A DNA stretch of 64,000 nucleotides from the NCBI GenBank assembly GCA_032433595.1, contig JASWJB010000127.1, positions 1-64,000 of the forward strand. Reading direction: 5' to 3'. Within the stretch, counting starts at the first letter, position 1. Each line of letters begins with the position of its first letter. The stretch is from Conoideocrella luteorostrata. Its lineage: Eukaryota; Ascomycota; Sordariomycetes; Hypocreales; Clavicipitaceae. A program made the translations under genes and the position numbers. The notes under the pieces were generated by a model. The model ran no database searches, was not told the DNA's origin, and saw only the letters and a list, made by a program, of their open reading frames with translations. Shown here in pieces: positions 34,991 through 47,232 of this stretch.

Positions 34991-36076
34991 CTACGTCTTC
35001 TGCCGGATGTCCGCCCACAACTTGTCAATAATCTGAAATACAGCCGTCACATCCCTCATGACCTCGTCGTCCACTTTACCACCTAGCCTCTGCTGCATCT
35101 TATCCGGATGCCACCTTACTCTCTCGTCCTTGAGCTTCGACACAAACTCGCGCTCGCCAATACTCTCCAAGTCAAGGCCGTAAATGTAAAATGACCGCAC
35201 ATCTTTCTCGGTAATCTTATTCCTCTCATTCCCATCAATAGGCCAGGCCAAAGACTCCCGGGCGCCGTCCCACGATGCCCATGCGCGAGTGTACTCTTCC
35301 CATTGCGCAGCCCACCGTCTCTTTTGCCGTCGTTCTTCTCCGCGGCGAAGACTCTGCTCCATCTCTTTCCGCAGCTTACGCGCCAGTTCTTCCTCGCCCT
35401 TCTTCTGCTTCCGTCTCTCTTCCCGTTTGGCCCGTTCTTCCAGCAAGCCCGCGTGGGTCTTTTCCCACATCTTTTGTCGCACGTAGGACGCATATTCATC
35501 CTCTGTCATTTGCTCCAACTCGCCAGCCGGGCCGACCTTTTCGTTTCCATAGACGTGGATGGGCTGGCCGTATACAGACTCCCAGTAAGCGGCTCCTTCG
35601 TCGTCGGCCATGGCGTCGAAGAGGGATTCTCGAAATGCGGCTTCCGGATCAAGGGGGGGAGGGTCATGGGGATTGGGTGGTGTTGGAGAGCGGTCTCGAT
35701 GTCTATGGCGATGGTGTCGCCGACTCGATTTGTGGGAGTGTGAAGAAGATTCGCCATAGTCGCGACGGCCGTGCCTCTCATGTTGGTCGTGGTTATCGTC
35801 CTTCTCTCGCGAGCTGCGGTGACGACGAGATTTTTGGGATTTTAGTTTTAACCGCGAGCGACGGGGGCGGGTTGTGTCTTTCTCCTCTTGGCCATCTCCT
35901 TGGGCAGTGTCTCTGCATTCCCTGGTCTCTCGTGCAGTGTTCTCGGTAGCAGCGCTTCTGCCGCGATACCCGTTGTCATGGCTGATCAGTGTAGGTTTGT
36001 CTGGTCCATCTCGCATGTCGGTGTTGATGGACGATAAAATACGGCGCCGTTTTGGGGACGGCGCTGGATCTGTCAT
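34991..36076 (-). CDS. NF-kappa-B inhibitor-like protein 1 homologue (J-like domain)
   Basis: Single exon, 361 aa, starting MTDPAPSPKRRR at the only in-frame ATG. Residues 60-135 are Arg/Ser/His-rich (SRRHHRHRHRDRSPTPP) like splicing-associated proteins. A Glu/Arg/Lys-rich coiled region lies at about 205-265. The C-terminus has a J-domain-like helix pair with HPDK at 323-326 (VRWHPDKMQQRL), the feature shared with NFKBIL1. NFKBIL1 is nuclear and linked to mRNA processing in animals; the fungal role is not known. A five-codon upstream ORF overlaps the start (see separate entry). Confidence 0.75.
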   Translation of the reverse strand: MTDPAPSPKRRRILSSINTDMRDGPDKPTLISHDNGYRGRSAATENTARETRECRDTAQGDGQEEKDTTRPRRSRLKLKSQKSRRHRSSREKDDNHDQHERHGRRDYGESSSHSHKSSRRHHRHRHRDRSPTPPNPHDPPPLDPEAAFRESLFDAMADDEGAAYWESVYGQPIHVYGNEKVGPAGELEQMTEDEYASYVRQKMWEKTHAGLLEERAKREERRKQKKGEEELARKLRKEMEQSLRRGEERRQKRRWAAQWEEYTRAWASWDGARESLAWPIDGNERNKITEKDVRSFYIYGLDLESIGEREFVSKLKDERVRWHPDKMQQRLGGKVDDEVMRDVTAVFQIIDKLWADIRQKT

Positions 36077-36090
36077 GGCGAGCAATCCAT
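36073..36090 (-). promoter_or_regulatory. Upstream ORF overlapping the NFKBIL1-like start
   Basis: A minus-strand uORF codes MDCSP and its TGA overlaps the main ATG as ATGA. It is out of frame with the main protein, so ribosomes that start here would end exactly on the main start codon. Seen directly; an effect on translation is inferred. Confidence 0.55.
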
Positions 36091-36683
36091 GCTCAACGGC
36101 GGGTGTGCCGTGACATTGTACAACTGTGACGGCGCTTGATAGTGGAAGTTGCTTAACTGTGACGAGCGCTTGAGAGTGGAAGTTTGCTTATACTAGTTAG
36201 TGTACGGAGTACGGAGTACGGAATACGGAGTGGTCGAGCCGAGTCTTACTAGCCCGAATTTCCAGTCGACCCATTTATCCGCCACGCCGCATGGCCGTCA
36301 AGGTGTCAAATTGGCAAGACCGGTTAGGTCAACGCCATGGAGGGGCAGTAGGTCGGAAGTAGCTAATGATAAGCCCCGTTGAAAGGGTACAAGGGGTTGG
36401 TCACAAATCCAACACCGACGGCCTTCGATACTGACTATTGTTGTTACCCTTGCCCTCAACTTTTCACGCTCCGTGACCATCGCTTCCTTCCGTCAACCCC
36501 AATTACCGTTGCCTATCCTCTCAGCATTCTGAGCCGCGACGATTCTACCATTGACGTGCCACATCTAATCAGTCACGATGCGTTCGTGATACAGCTCTGC
36601 CGAGTAGTGTTGTGCCGTTTCCATTCGTTCGTCATCGACGGGGCCAATTGTTGCGACAACAATCCCAATATCAGCCACCCACC
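36077..36683. promoter_or_regulatory. Divergent promoter NFKBIL1-like / ZIP transporter
   Basis: 607 bp between two outward-facing genes. It holds a TACGGAGTA dimer at 36203-36218, followed by a degenerate third unit. A pair of similar words (about AACTGTGAC...GCGCTTGA.AGTGGAAGTT) repeats at 36,122 and 36,155. Confidence 0.5.
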
Positions 36684-38168
36684 ATGGCGAGCATCTTCCT
36701 GCTCCTGGCACTATGCGTGAGTTGATTTCGGATTCAGCAACAAATTCTTAGAGTCGAGCTAACTCGTCTGTGCAGGCTGTAATGGCAATTGCGTACGGCC
36801 ATAGCCCATTGCCTTTCCGAATCGCATTCAAACAGCAAGTTGGCTGACGAGTCTACCAGGTCATTTCTCGCCGGAGCTCTCCCGCTGTCCATGTCGCTAT
36901 CGCAGTCACAGCTACGACTTATATCCAGCATTGGAATTGGCATATTAGTTGGAACATCACTTATCGTCATCATACCCGAGGGAATCGAGGCTGCGGCCTC
37001 ATCGCCCGTCGGCGCACACGCCCACAAAGTTCGAAGCCTCGCGCGGAGAAGTCCCTGGATATTTGGATTAGAAAAAGGGGACATTCTCGAACAAGTTGCC
37101 GCTGTTACAGCAATTACTCAAGCCCGAGAAACCGACTCCAACCGCCCAGACTTATCACCGCGTATAGTTGTTCCTCCAAGCACAACAGGGGAAGGGGATA
37201 AACGAGCCGACGAGCCGACAAAGTCAACGCCGTCCCCAAACGGCAAACACGATGAGACGAAACATGAGGACGGGGAGCACAAGGAAGAGCCGCATACGGA
37301 GATTCCCGCATTCGAAGTCGGCCTCTCCATGATCCTCGGCTTCATACTGATGTTTCTCATCGACAGACTCCCCAAACACGCCTCCGAGAGTCTCCAATCC
37401 GGACCACAACCTCAACACTTCAGTCTCGACAATCTAGGCGGATCTGTCAGTGCTGAGAGGACGTCAGCCGATGAAGAAGAAGGATTTCTGGGCTCGCTGA
37501 CCCCCACACCAAAACATACGAGAACATTGGCTACAACAATCGGACTGGTCATCCACGCCGCGGCGGATGGTATCGCCATGGGTGCATCGTCAACTACGTC
37601 CAATATGAGGCTCGGCTTCATTATCTTCATTGCCATTATGATTCACAAGGCCCCTGCCGCATTCGGCTTGACGTCCGTTCTTCTCAGGCAGGGGCTGTCG
37701 AAACGTGCAGCCCGTGGGCATCTAATTGTGTTTAGTTTAGCTGCGCCAGTCGGAGCATTGTCTACGTGGCTTCTGATTAAAATACTTGGCGGTGGCAGTG
37801 ATTTCGACGGCGACAGCGGCGTGTGGTGGACGGGCATGCTATTGCTCTTTTCAGGGGGAACATTCCTGTAAGTTTTTTAGTTTTTTTTTAGTTTTTTTTC
37901 ACTCCACATTGATTCTTCTCGCGTCTATCTTTTCCAAGAATCCGTTACTGACTATACTGGTATTTTCCCCCACAGGTACGTCGCCATGCATGCCATGCAA
38001 GAAGATGGCTCTTCTCATGGCCACGACACCAACCAAGGAGCCAATGGCTACTCAGACGCAACATCGACTCCTCAGCGCAAACCCAAGGGCCCAGAAATTC
38101 GTGATACGCTGGCCACGGTAGCGGGCATGTTGTTGCCACTTCTGACGCAGTTTGGACATCACCACTGA
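36684..38168 (+). CDS. ZIP-family metal transporter (ZIP9/ATX2-like)
   Basis: Four exons: 36684-36716, 36776-36792 (a 17-nt micro-exon), 36860-37867 and 37976-38168; product 416 aa. Splicing rebuilds MASIFLLLALCAVMAIASFL followed by AGALPLSMSLS, the first helix of ZIP9-type carriers, and GIGILVGTSLIVIIPEGIEA, the second. A His/Glu/Asp-rich loop (NGKHDETKHEDGEHKEEPHTE, cytosolic or lumenal) precedes helix III. Metal-site motifs are intact: HAAADGIAMG (H249, D253) in helix IV and HKAPAAFG (H279) in helix V. The family moves Zn2+ or Mn2+ across Golgi or plasma membranes; yeast Atx2 is a Golgi manganese carrier (family knowledge). The C-terminus ends in HHH. Confidence 0.9.
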
Positions 38169-39764
38169 TGGGCGAGTCTAGGTGATTACGGGCTTGTGTT
38201 AGTAGACGCCTGGAATGACGTAGTCACTACGTGTATTTCTTTTTGTAGAATGTGTTGAAGCGGAATCAAGTATCTATAAGTCCGTGTAATTGGGTTTTCG
38301 AGGCTTCCCCAACGGAACACGCGATGATGAATGCTGAGGACGACTGTAACAAAAGCATAGATTATCAGCGCTGTACTATTCTACTGGTTAGGATTACTCG
38401 TTTGGGTGTCCGGTTTATGCATCTGTGACTAGTTCCGGGGTTGATAACAACATCGTGTGTCTTGTAGCGTGTCTCGATGCAGCCTCCTCGTCTGTGCAAC
38501 CATTTTCTCAGCTACCATCCGTACTCCATAGTCTGATGAATTGACTAAGCGACTGTTTCAAGTTTAAGTTCAATTATCAAAGTGTACAGTCTACCTATCT
38601 TCTTAGGATGGAAAGCCAGCTCTGCCTAAACCCTTCCCCTGTTCTCTTTTCTATATTCATCTCACACAATTCGTAGCAGAGTGACCAGCTACGAGATGAT
38701 GGATGATAGGTGTACGAAGTAGGCGGCCCTGGAAGCAATCAGTGCTTACTAGTAGTGTCACCGGCCACGATGCGTGACGAGCAGGGGGCTAGAGGCGGCT
38801 CGTCACAGTGTATTAATGAGTAAGGCGTGGCTAAGGTAGGCTTGGGCGCGCGGGATGCTGGGCGCGCGGGATGCGGGCCGCAGCATGGCTGGGGCGCCAC
38901 AGTTCAAGAAGCTCTTGTTGTTCCTCTTGGATAAATGCGGATTATGGAGTTGGTGAGGCCTGCGTGCGTGCCGGGATGTTTGCTATCGGGCTGGCAGTCA
39001 GTCCAGGGGCTCGACTGGGCGCAGAGCAAGATAGGGAGGCGGACATCCTGATTCGACACCGTTATGCACGCACTCAAGCGTATCACAAAGTGAGACAGAC
39101 ATCTGCATGGAAGGGCGCCGAGGTGTTGGGCGTGCTGGTAGGCCGGCAGGCAGGCATGGTTGGCCAAGCTGGCGGGGGTTCAGAAATGGAAGAGTGCCAA
39201 GAGGGAGGAGAGAACTCGCTGGTGTTGTTATCAGTAGCAACGGTCTGCATGAATCTGTTAGTGACGAGTCACATTGTATAGTTGATACTTGGCAAGCATG
39301 ACCTCGAAACGCCAAGATGAAGTGATGCAGAGCCGTCACACATGTCCTTGGCCCAAGAGGACAAGATATGCAGTGACAACGTTGACTGCAGCTGAGGCTG
39401 AGGCTGAGGCTGAACCAATTATCAAGCAGGGTATCTGTCGGTAGTGGCTACGGAGTAGTAGCGAATTTAGAATATGACTGTTTTCTGCGTTTGCTTAATG
39501 GACGTCCAGATGTTTTTCCTGTTGTGGGATGTTTACGATGTGAGAGAATTCCACCTACTGTATTCGCCTCTGGCCACCTTTATGATCCAACAAAGGGCTT
39601 CTGGGACGGAAATAGCCTGCATAAAGGTTATAGTAATTCTGAAATAAGACATTGTTTTAGACCTGGAAAGCTCCACCTCCTTAAATATCTCCTGCTTATA
39701 AAGTGAATCCCGTTGGTTAGGTGCGTCAGGTGTGTCAGGTGTGCGCATTGTAACCGACTCCAGA
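38169..39764. other. Intergenic, no gene seen
   Basis: 1.6 kb with no supported gene. Contains four GAGGCT hexamers (about 39391-39416) and one TACGGAGTA at 39449-39457. The end towards 39,765 may hold more of the decayed STAND gene, but I could not read it. Confidence 0.55.
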
Positions 39765-42060
39765 GAATGCACATATCTAAGATTATTCCGGGACAGTGAA
39801 GCGAAGCAAGCTCGTCTTTTAGGAGAAGACGGGTTACAAGACCTTCGGTGAGATTACAGCATTCGATACGCAGTTATCGCGACGTGGCAGATCTCATTCA
39901 CTCAAATTCAGAAGATAAAACCATCGGCTATAGACCTACTTGCGTTAATGGACATGTTCGACAGACAGGATATTCCGGTATCTCTGCTACGAAATGGCAC
40001 CAGTGAGCTTGATTTTTTGGATACTTTGTCGCCATTGGTAAGCTTTTCCCTTGTGAAGATGGAAATTGACGAGCAGTCTTTGGGAATACATCATACATCA
40101 CCTCGTGCAGCTATCGATGAGGAAGAGGCTTCTAGCGGATCATCAATTGAGAAGATGGGTCAAACACTCGTTGGAGATTTCGGCTGGAGCATTCCCAAAT
40201 AGCAAGTATGAGATGTGGACGCAGTGCCAGGTATTTGTGCCACATGCCGTGGAATGCATTGGGCATTTGGCAGACGACAAGGAGGATATTCTCAACCAGG
40301 CGCTACTTGCTTTCCGGGTTGGCGTATACATATTGGACAGAGGCGAGTACAATAAGGCGCAGACGCTTTTGCTTACGTCGAAAACAAGGAGAGAGGATGT
40401 ACTAGGGCCAGAGCATCCAGATACTCTTTCAAGCATTTTCCACATTGGCTTAGTTTTACTGGGCCAATGGAAGAACAAAGAAGCAGAAGTAATAATCCAG
40501 CAAGCAGCAAATAGATGTGAGGAGGCGCTGGGTCTGAAGCACCGGGATACTCTTGATGTTATTAGCTGTCTTGGAGTAGCTTTGGAGCGCTAAGGAAAAT
40601 ATAAAGAAGCAGAAATTTTATATCTACAAGTACTAGAAACATGCAAGAAGACGATAGGTCCGGAGCATCCAGATACCCTTCAATATATTTCCTCTCTTGT
40701 ATCTGTTTTAGCCAAGCAAGAAAAGATGAAAGAAACCGAAGCAATATTTCGACAAGCAAAAGGAGGGTTCGAGAAGACGATAGGTCTAGAGCATCTAGAT
40801 ACACTTCGATGTATTACCTCTCTTGGGCGTGTTTTAGAGAAGCAAGGAAACATAAACGAAGCGGAAGCAATATTTCGACAAACGATAGGAGGGTTCGAGA
40901 AGGCAGTAGGTCCGGAGCACCCACACGCTCTTATGAGCATTCACAACCTTGGGTGGATTTTGCAGTGCCAGGGCAAGTACACAGAAGCAGAGGCCATGCA
41001 TCGGCAAGCATTAAGAGCATACGAGAAGATACTGGGTCCGAAGCACCCAGATACCATTTCGTGCCTTTATCGACGTCGGTATAAATTTGCAATGACAGGG
41101 TGAGTGCAACGAAGCAGAAGCTATGTATCGGCAAGTATTAAGAGAATACGAGAAGATATTGGGTTCGGAGCACCCAGATAACATTCCGTGCATTCTCGGC
41201 CTTGCTATAAGTTTGCAGTCCCAGAGCGAGTACAATGAAGCAGAAGCTATGTGTCGGCAAGTAATAGGAGGATTCGAGAAGACACTAGATCCGGAGCATC
41301 CAAATATTCCTGCGTGCGTTGCCGGCCTTAAGTCTGTTTTACAGAAACAGGGAAAGTTCGACGAGGCAGAGGCATTACAGCAATAAACATTAAAGGAACG
41401 CCAAAACGCAGTAGATCCGAGACACACAAATACTCATACAAGCATAACCCGTCTTAGATCTAATGTACAGGTTCACGGAGAGAGCAGAATAGCAGAAGCA
41501 ATATACTAGCAAGTATCAAGAGCGTACGAAAAGGGACGAGGTATCCAGCTCCCACGAACGCTTGTGTGAATTATGAGCCTTAGAGATATCTTGCCGAGAC
41601 AGAGAAGGTACGAGGAGGCAGACGCATTACATTAATAGGTATTAAGAGGATACGAAAGGGTCCTAAATTTGGGGGACCCAAATATTCTTGCAGGCATCAC
41701 AAATCTGAATCTATCTTACAAGAATGAGAAGAGTATAATAGGCAGGAGCAATATATCGTAAAGCATTAAGCAAATGCCAGAGGGCACTAGGTTTTACAAC
41801 ACTCACATACGCTTGTATGTAATAGCCACCTGGAATTTATTTTACAGCGTCAGGGATAGTACGAAACATCAGAAGCAATGCTCCTGCCGAGGCTTGAGAG
41901 ATCAAAGAAGATTCCAGAGCCAGAGCAACCCATATATGCTTGCAACTCAGGTTAGTGTGCTAGGAAAGCATGGAGGGACACAGACGCCGCACCGACAAGC
42001 ATTAAGATACTAGAGGGCACTAGGTTGGGGGCATCAAGATACTCTTGCTTGCATTGGCAG
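39765..42060 (+). pseudogene. Decayed STAND (NB-ARC-type) gene with TPR array
   Basis: The 5' part reads like the end of a fungal NB-ARC-TPR protein: LRLFRDSEAKQARLLGEDG, VIATWQISFTQIQKIKPSAI, LLALMDMFDRQDIP, then after a frameshift near 40,070 VQLSMRKRLLADHQLRRWVK. From about 40,350 a kinesin-light-chain-type TPR array follows, unit ...EAEAIFRQ..GGFEKTIGPEHPDTL..., 42 codons each. Stops interrupt it: TGA 39849-39851, TAA 40591-40593 (GAGCGCTAAGG, where repeats have Gln), TGA near 41,090, TAA near 41,384, TAG near 41,507 and TAA/TAG near 41,635. A one-base shift occurs between units at 40,984 and 41,111. Damage increases towards the 3' end. No N-terminal effector or nucleotide-binding domain is readable. 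Such proteins are linked to non-self recognition in fungi (family knowledge). Confidence 0.85.
40310..42040 (+). repeat. 126-bp tandem TPR-coding repeat array
   Basis: Equivalent codons (the GAA of GAA-GCA-GAA or its counterpart) start at 40354, 40480, 40606, 40732, 40858 and 40984, then at 41111 (one base added), 41237, 41363, 41489 and 41615, with fainter units to about 42,000. The period is exactly 126 bp, even where stops have destroyed the frame. Confidence 0.85.
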
Positions 42061-42418
42061 TCTCCAGTCGGTGCTGCAGCTCCCAAGAAAAGGCTTTTTG
42101 AGATTTGCGCACCAAGACGCATCAGATGACGTTTTTGTACTCAAAGCATCACCATTATACCGTAAACATCAAGTCCTAGGTTTTGGCTATAGCGGTGTAA
42201 TTCCAAGAGATTATAACCTGGAGTCATTACGATAATGTTCAACCCCCTCATTGGTCATCATGGCTCCCAGATCCCTGCCCAGCACCCGCGATGGATTTGT
42301 TTTCGACTGGACAAATTTGCACTCACACAGAGCAGAAACACCACCCCGTATCAAGTGCTTCACCGAAGCTCCATAGCGACTTGCTTATTCTTGCCCCATT
42401 GCATTGTTCCCCTCAACA
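42061..42418. other. Intergenic
   Basis: About 360 bp between the end of the decayed TPR array and the 3' end of the MFS gene. Nothing recognisable. Confidence 0.5.
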
Positions 42419-43937
42419 TCACTTCCCCACCTTATAGTACACAAAGCCCATCAGAGAGGCCCCCCCGAGCATGCAGCAGCCACAAAAGACCTGACTCTTC
42501 CAGAATAGCCCCATCTCAATATTGTTCAGCGCGGAGGTCACGGGGAAACCAATCAGCGTTCCCAGCGCGGCAGCAGCTGACGATATGCCCATGCGTGTAC
42601 CTACGAGATTCTTATCCGGCGATAGCTGCGGCACAATTATCGGGTATATCACCGCCAGAGGTCCCATGAACAGCGCAATGAGCACCGCCCATGCTATAGT
42701 AGATGCAGTGGACGTGATGCCAGCCCATCCGAAGAGCAAGACGCTGGATACGAGGGCGAAGCCGGCCATGGCACGTGCAGGGTCGAAGCTGTTTGACAAT
42801 AGTACTGCCATGTATCGGCCTGGAATTGTGGCGGCATTGCAGATCACCAGGATGTAAAATGCTAGGTTGGAGCTGGTGGCTGCTTTGAATTGTGCAAAGG
42901 TCGGCAGGAGGAAGAACGGCACCCAGTAGGCGAGCCACATGAGGAACAAAGCCACACAGAAGGCCATAAACGCAGGGTCGTGGAAGGCCGTGGGATCTAG
43001 CAGAGAGCGGGCCTTGCTGACGGTTCGAGCCTTGGTAGCAGGGAATATGATGGCTATTGCCATGATTAACTCGGCGAGTGTGACAAAGCCAAGACACCTG
43101 CTTGTCCAGGCGAAGCCTAGCTGAGGCTGGAGTCTAGAAAACATGATTGGGTAGATTACGCCCCCTTGCAATAACTGTCAGAGAAGGTGATAAGAGCATA
43201 TATTGTCTGCTGTGGACGATATAGACGAACCTACTGCGGTGCCGGAGGTGGCCACAAAGACAGCCAAAGAGCGACGCTTTTGAAACCTCGATGCGACTAG
43301 GCTGATGCTCGGCACGTATAATATTGCGCTTCCGATGCCAACACAGACGCCTTGCGATAAGAGGATCTGGTAGTAATCATGGGATAGGCTTAGCATCATG
43401 ACTCCAAGTGTTGTGACTATAGTGCCGGCAACTAGGAGCTCTCGGATATAGCCCCTGTCGAATATTGGACCAGTCACGACGCCACCCACTGGATGTTAAG
43501 AGCTATTAGTTAGCGACGTGCGGTTTCTTGCTTGGGTTTTCGACCTGATGGGGATGCGGGGACTATATTGCTTGCCATCTCAAGCCAGGATTGCCTTACT
43601 GATTAGGATGGTGCCCTGCAGCGTGCCAATCCACGCAATTGCAGTTGAGGGCGTGGAAGCCAACATGGTTGTTTCATAGTACTTCTCGTACGAGCCATAG
43701 GCACTCAAGAGACCCCTAATAATATAACATTAATCATCCTATTCACCAGACTTGCACGGGATGCCGTAAACAGACATACCATGTCGCCGCATAGACAAGA
43801 AAAGCACCCGCGGCCAACAGCCAGGCGTCGAGGCCCTCATCCGGAGCCTTTGTATCGGCTTCATTTTGGTGTCTGGGCTGTGCAGTGACAGGCGAGCTGT
43901 TTTGGAGACTTTGAGTTGGGTTTGGAGAGGAAACCAT
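42419..43937 (-). CDS. MFS transporter, monocarboxylate-porter type
   Basis: Four exons (minus): 43937-43780, 43715-43600, 43488-43231 and 43164-42419; introns 64, 111 and 66 nt; product 425 aa. The short N-terminal tail (PRHQNEADTKAPDEG) leads to about twelve membrane segments. The first half has YAATWGLLSAYGSYEKYY, GPIFDRGYIRELL, the MFS motif-A region, and SRFQKRRSLAVFVATSGTAV. The second half begins GGVIYPIMFSRLQPQLGF. These match fungal MCT/Mch-like permeases, often annotated as monocarboxylate permeases although few substrates are proven. No stops, so the gene appears intact. It is next to a ruined STAND gene and a 5-kb gene-poor stretch. Confidence 0.85.
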
Positions 43938-44504
43938 GCCACAGATGCAAACTAATGCGCAGTGTCTCGGACGACTTCTCGGCGAAGCTTGTTGTTTAAT
44001 GGAGAAAGGATGAGGTGCAAGGCAAGCTTTGCTTCTGTGTTGTTGCTGATATAAGGTTTCATTGGATATCTGTTTAAACGACAGGGATGTATTGTATGAC
44101 TTTTGGGTATAACTAGTAGGTGGCGATTGCGTTGAAACAATGAGTCACAACCAGCAATTCGATTTGGTCTAGTAAGTTGACATCTCCAGCCGGTGCGAAC
44201 CCCAAACTGCACTACACTTTGCAGATCTCTAGACTTCTAGACTTGCCTCCACCACCGCTGAAAAATTGGCGGCACTGATGAGCCTAATAAATGTTCATAA
44301 AATATTCAGGAATGTCAGAAGACGGCGGTAAGTTTAGATGCGCACTATGCTGTTAACTCGATGGAGGGATATTGTTTTAGCAGGCCTACGTCAATTGACC
44401 ACAAGTTTAGGTAAGACGTAGGGTAAATCCGTCTACGAAATGGACGTCAGCATAAAATTATACATGATTAGCCATGTCATTGTGCCAGGGATCTGGTTTT
44501 CGCT

Positions 44505-44600
44505 GCCCAAAAAAAAACGAAAAAAAAGGAAAAAGAAAAGAGAGGAAAAGAGAAAAAGGAGAAAAAAAAAATAAAGAAAAAAAAAAGATTTTTTTTAATA
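44505..44600. repeat. Purine-rich tract
   Basis: About 95 bp almost wholly A and G on the plus strand (AAAAAAGGAAAAAGAAAAG-like). Simple sequence in non-coding DNA. Confidence 0.8.
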
Positions 44601-47232
44601 AGTTCAGCCAAGATTGCTAAGGATAAAAGCCGCACTGCTCGGACACCGGCACACGGGTGACAGACTAATCGAGACATCGAGGCCGTCCCGACGCACTCTG
44701 CCTCTAACCTGGGTGTCTCAATTGATTCGTCGACGCCGTTGACTGATTGGTTCAAATGAGGTGGTCAGCAAAAACTCTCATTCATGATTCTGTGACAAAA
44801 AATGTTTAAGATAGAGAGCGGGGGGGGGGATCTGAGGAAGCTACTCAGAATTATCTGGGGACGTCGCCTGGGAATAAGACCGCCCCAAAGGTTAGCTTGT
44901 CCCAGCAAACCCAAATTCGGTTGAAGGCCGTGACTTGTGACATGGCAAGGTGATGCTTGTTGACGTTGCATGTCGTGTCGAACCCGTCATCCCGGACGTG
45001 TTTGCTGGGTATTTGCATATGTCAGAAATGCAGCCCGAGAAAGCCTTTTGTACGCCCGTCTGCGTGTATTTCATAATGTTTTCTTGTGCCCAGAAGAAGG
45101 GACGGGCGACTGCAGTGTAACCGTGCCATGCCAGGGTATTGGCCAGGTCTGAAGCTTAGCATTGGCCAAGCGGAACAGGCTGAAAGCCGATGCTTCGTAA
45201 GTGGCTGGACGACTGAGACTTTCGTATGGACAAGAAGCCCAGCACAACTGGTCCCAATGCCGTGCTATTGGACGAGTGCCTAAATGCCCTCAAAACATGC
45301 ATATGGCCGGCCGTACATTAGGCCTTACGTGTTCATTCCAGCCAGAAGCACGCCAAGCTCGATATAAAAGACCCGGGTGGGCTTACGGAGTACAGTGCAC
45401 ATAATCACATCTTCTAACATAGGTCGCCGGCTGGGCTGGGCTGCAGCTCGTAGTAGTTACAACCAGCCTGCTATAGCTCCAAGGGCTTCGCTGCCGGGGT
45501 TTGCCAAGTATAAACGACTTGACGCAATACCTACTCCGTCCACACGGCGTACGTGCGGAGTAATTGCGTGCGGCGGTGTAAGCAGGGAATAATTCAAGTG
45601 CTACTCCGTACTTTGCGCAGGAATTTGGAGAAGGCTTATGCACCTGCTGCAATCATGCAGTCAGTGATCATTCTGACCAACACTCAATGCCAGCTCACAG
45701 GAAGTCTTGCCTGCTCTAATCGAGGCCGACATCCACATACTTTGTAGCTATCAGAAGCAAGCAAGCAGCATGTCACAGTGGGCCACGGGAGCCAGACCCG
45801 AGTGGCTCAATCATATCTGATGCATCTGGGGTCTAAGGGATAAAGTTGGTGGTTCTTTGGGTTGGAGCCCGGGCTTCGCACGCATTAATGCAATGGCAAT
45901 CCAGTCCAGCCGCCTTGCGGTGAACAAGGCCGTTATCCGTAACACCCCCCGAGAATTTCGCATACTTACTAGTCACTACCACGCGGAGTAGTTACTCAGT
46001 AAGGATAATGCGAGAGGTTAGAGAGGCAATAACGTTCGGGGAATTGACCGAAATGAACCACCTCTTGCATGCATGGTGGCCCGTGATGATGGCGGCACGG
46101 ACTTGGTGTAATTTATCTTCAAGTTTTTTTTCCCTATTATGGGAACCCTGACCGCCATCGGTTTTGTAGTTCCAGACCCTTTCTCGTGTACTCCGTACAT
46201 GGTTGCAGAATCTAAGACCGGACCAAGATGGCCTGTATTACGGTGAGGCGCCTTGCATGACCGCAGGTATTGCACTCGCTGCCGGAGATGAACAAACTAC
46301 CTCCGTTGAACATTTGTAGATAACGAGTCATAGGACGAGGCTGAGCTGGGCGTGCAATTGTGTGGCTGCATGGCCTTGGGTTACACCGACGCGTCAAATC
46401 GCATGGCGGCAGATGCGGAGTAGGTTTTCTTGAGCCGTGGGGGATCTAACTACTCCGTACTCCGTATGGCATTGCTGAATGCTAGAGGTACCCATGGGTT
46501 ATTGGGATGGGAGGAGGTATTAGCCATGGAGGATACGTAGGAGAAACTACGGAGCAGTTAGATCATTTATTAACAAGATAAGCCGAACTCCCAAGCCGAC
46601 TTGACAGGTGAGAGAGCGGGCCCAGCTAGCTACCCCTGCACCAGACACATGAAATTCAATAATGGGCAGGCCGTCGTTCCCTGAAGAAATGCGTCCGTCC
46701 GTTGTGGTACGCGCTCGCGCACATACGGTCGCTCACACCTTCGCACACACGCGATGTTCACCATTTGTCTCTCGTCCCGATTGAGTGCGGGCGGGTGCCA
46801 GGGCATACCAGAATGTCCCTTGTCGGCTGGCCTGTCTTCCTGTCTCCCTGTCTCGCTGCCTCGCACCTTCAGCGCATCTCCATCCGACACGGCACAGGCA
46901 ATGTCATGTCCGCCTCATGCTCTGCTGGCATCCTCGAGCGACTCTGTTATTCGACAGCCTCTTCTGTTTTTGGCCGAATCGAATCGTAGTGGCCAATCCG
47001 CCAATGGATCCCCTGTCTGCTGGCCACAGCCCACACTTCCTCTAATAATGCTGCCGACGAGTCTATGTTGTCTCACGATGTGAAGCATGAGGTTAGGAGC
47101 GGGAGCGGGAGGGTCAACAGCGCTAAGTATAACCCAAAACACGTAAAACCCTGGGGGTATTACTAGCGATGGACATGAACTGATTTCTGCGGCGAGGTTT
47201 TTTTTAGATCTCCGTTTTCCTTTCTGTTTCTT

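Noticed and set aside
44960..45010. tRNA B-box-like GTCGAACCCGTCATCCC
   Set aside because: No matching A-box or cloverleaf pairing could be found around it.
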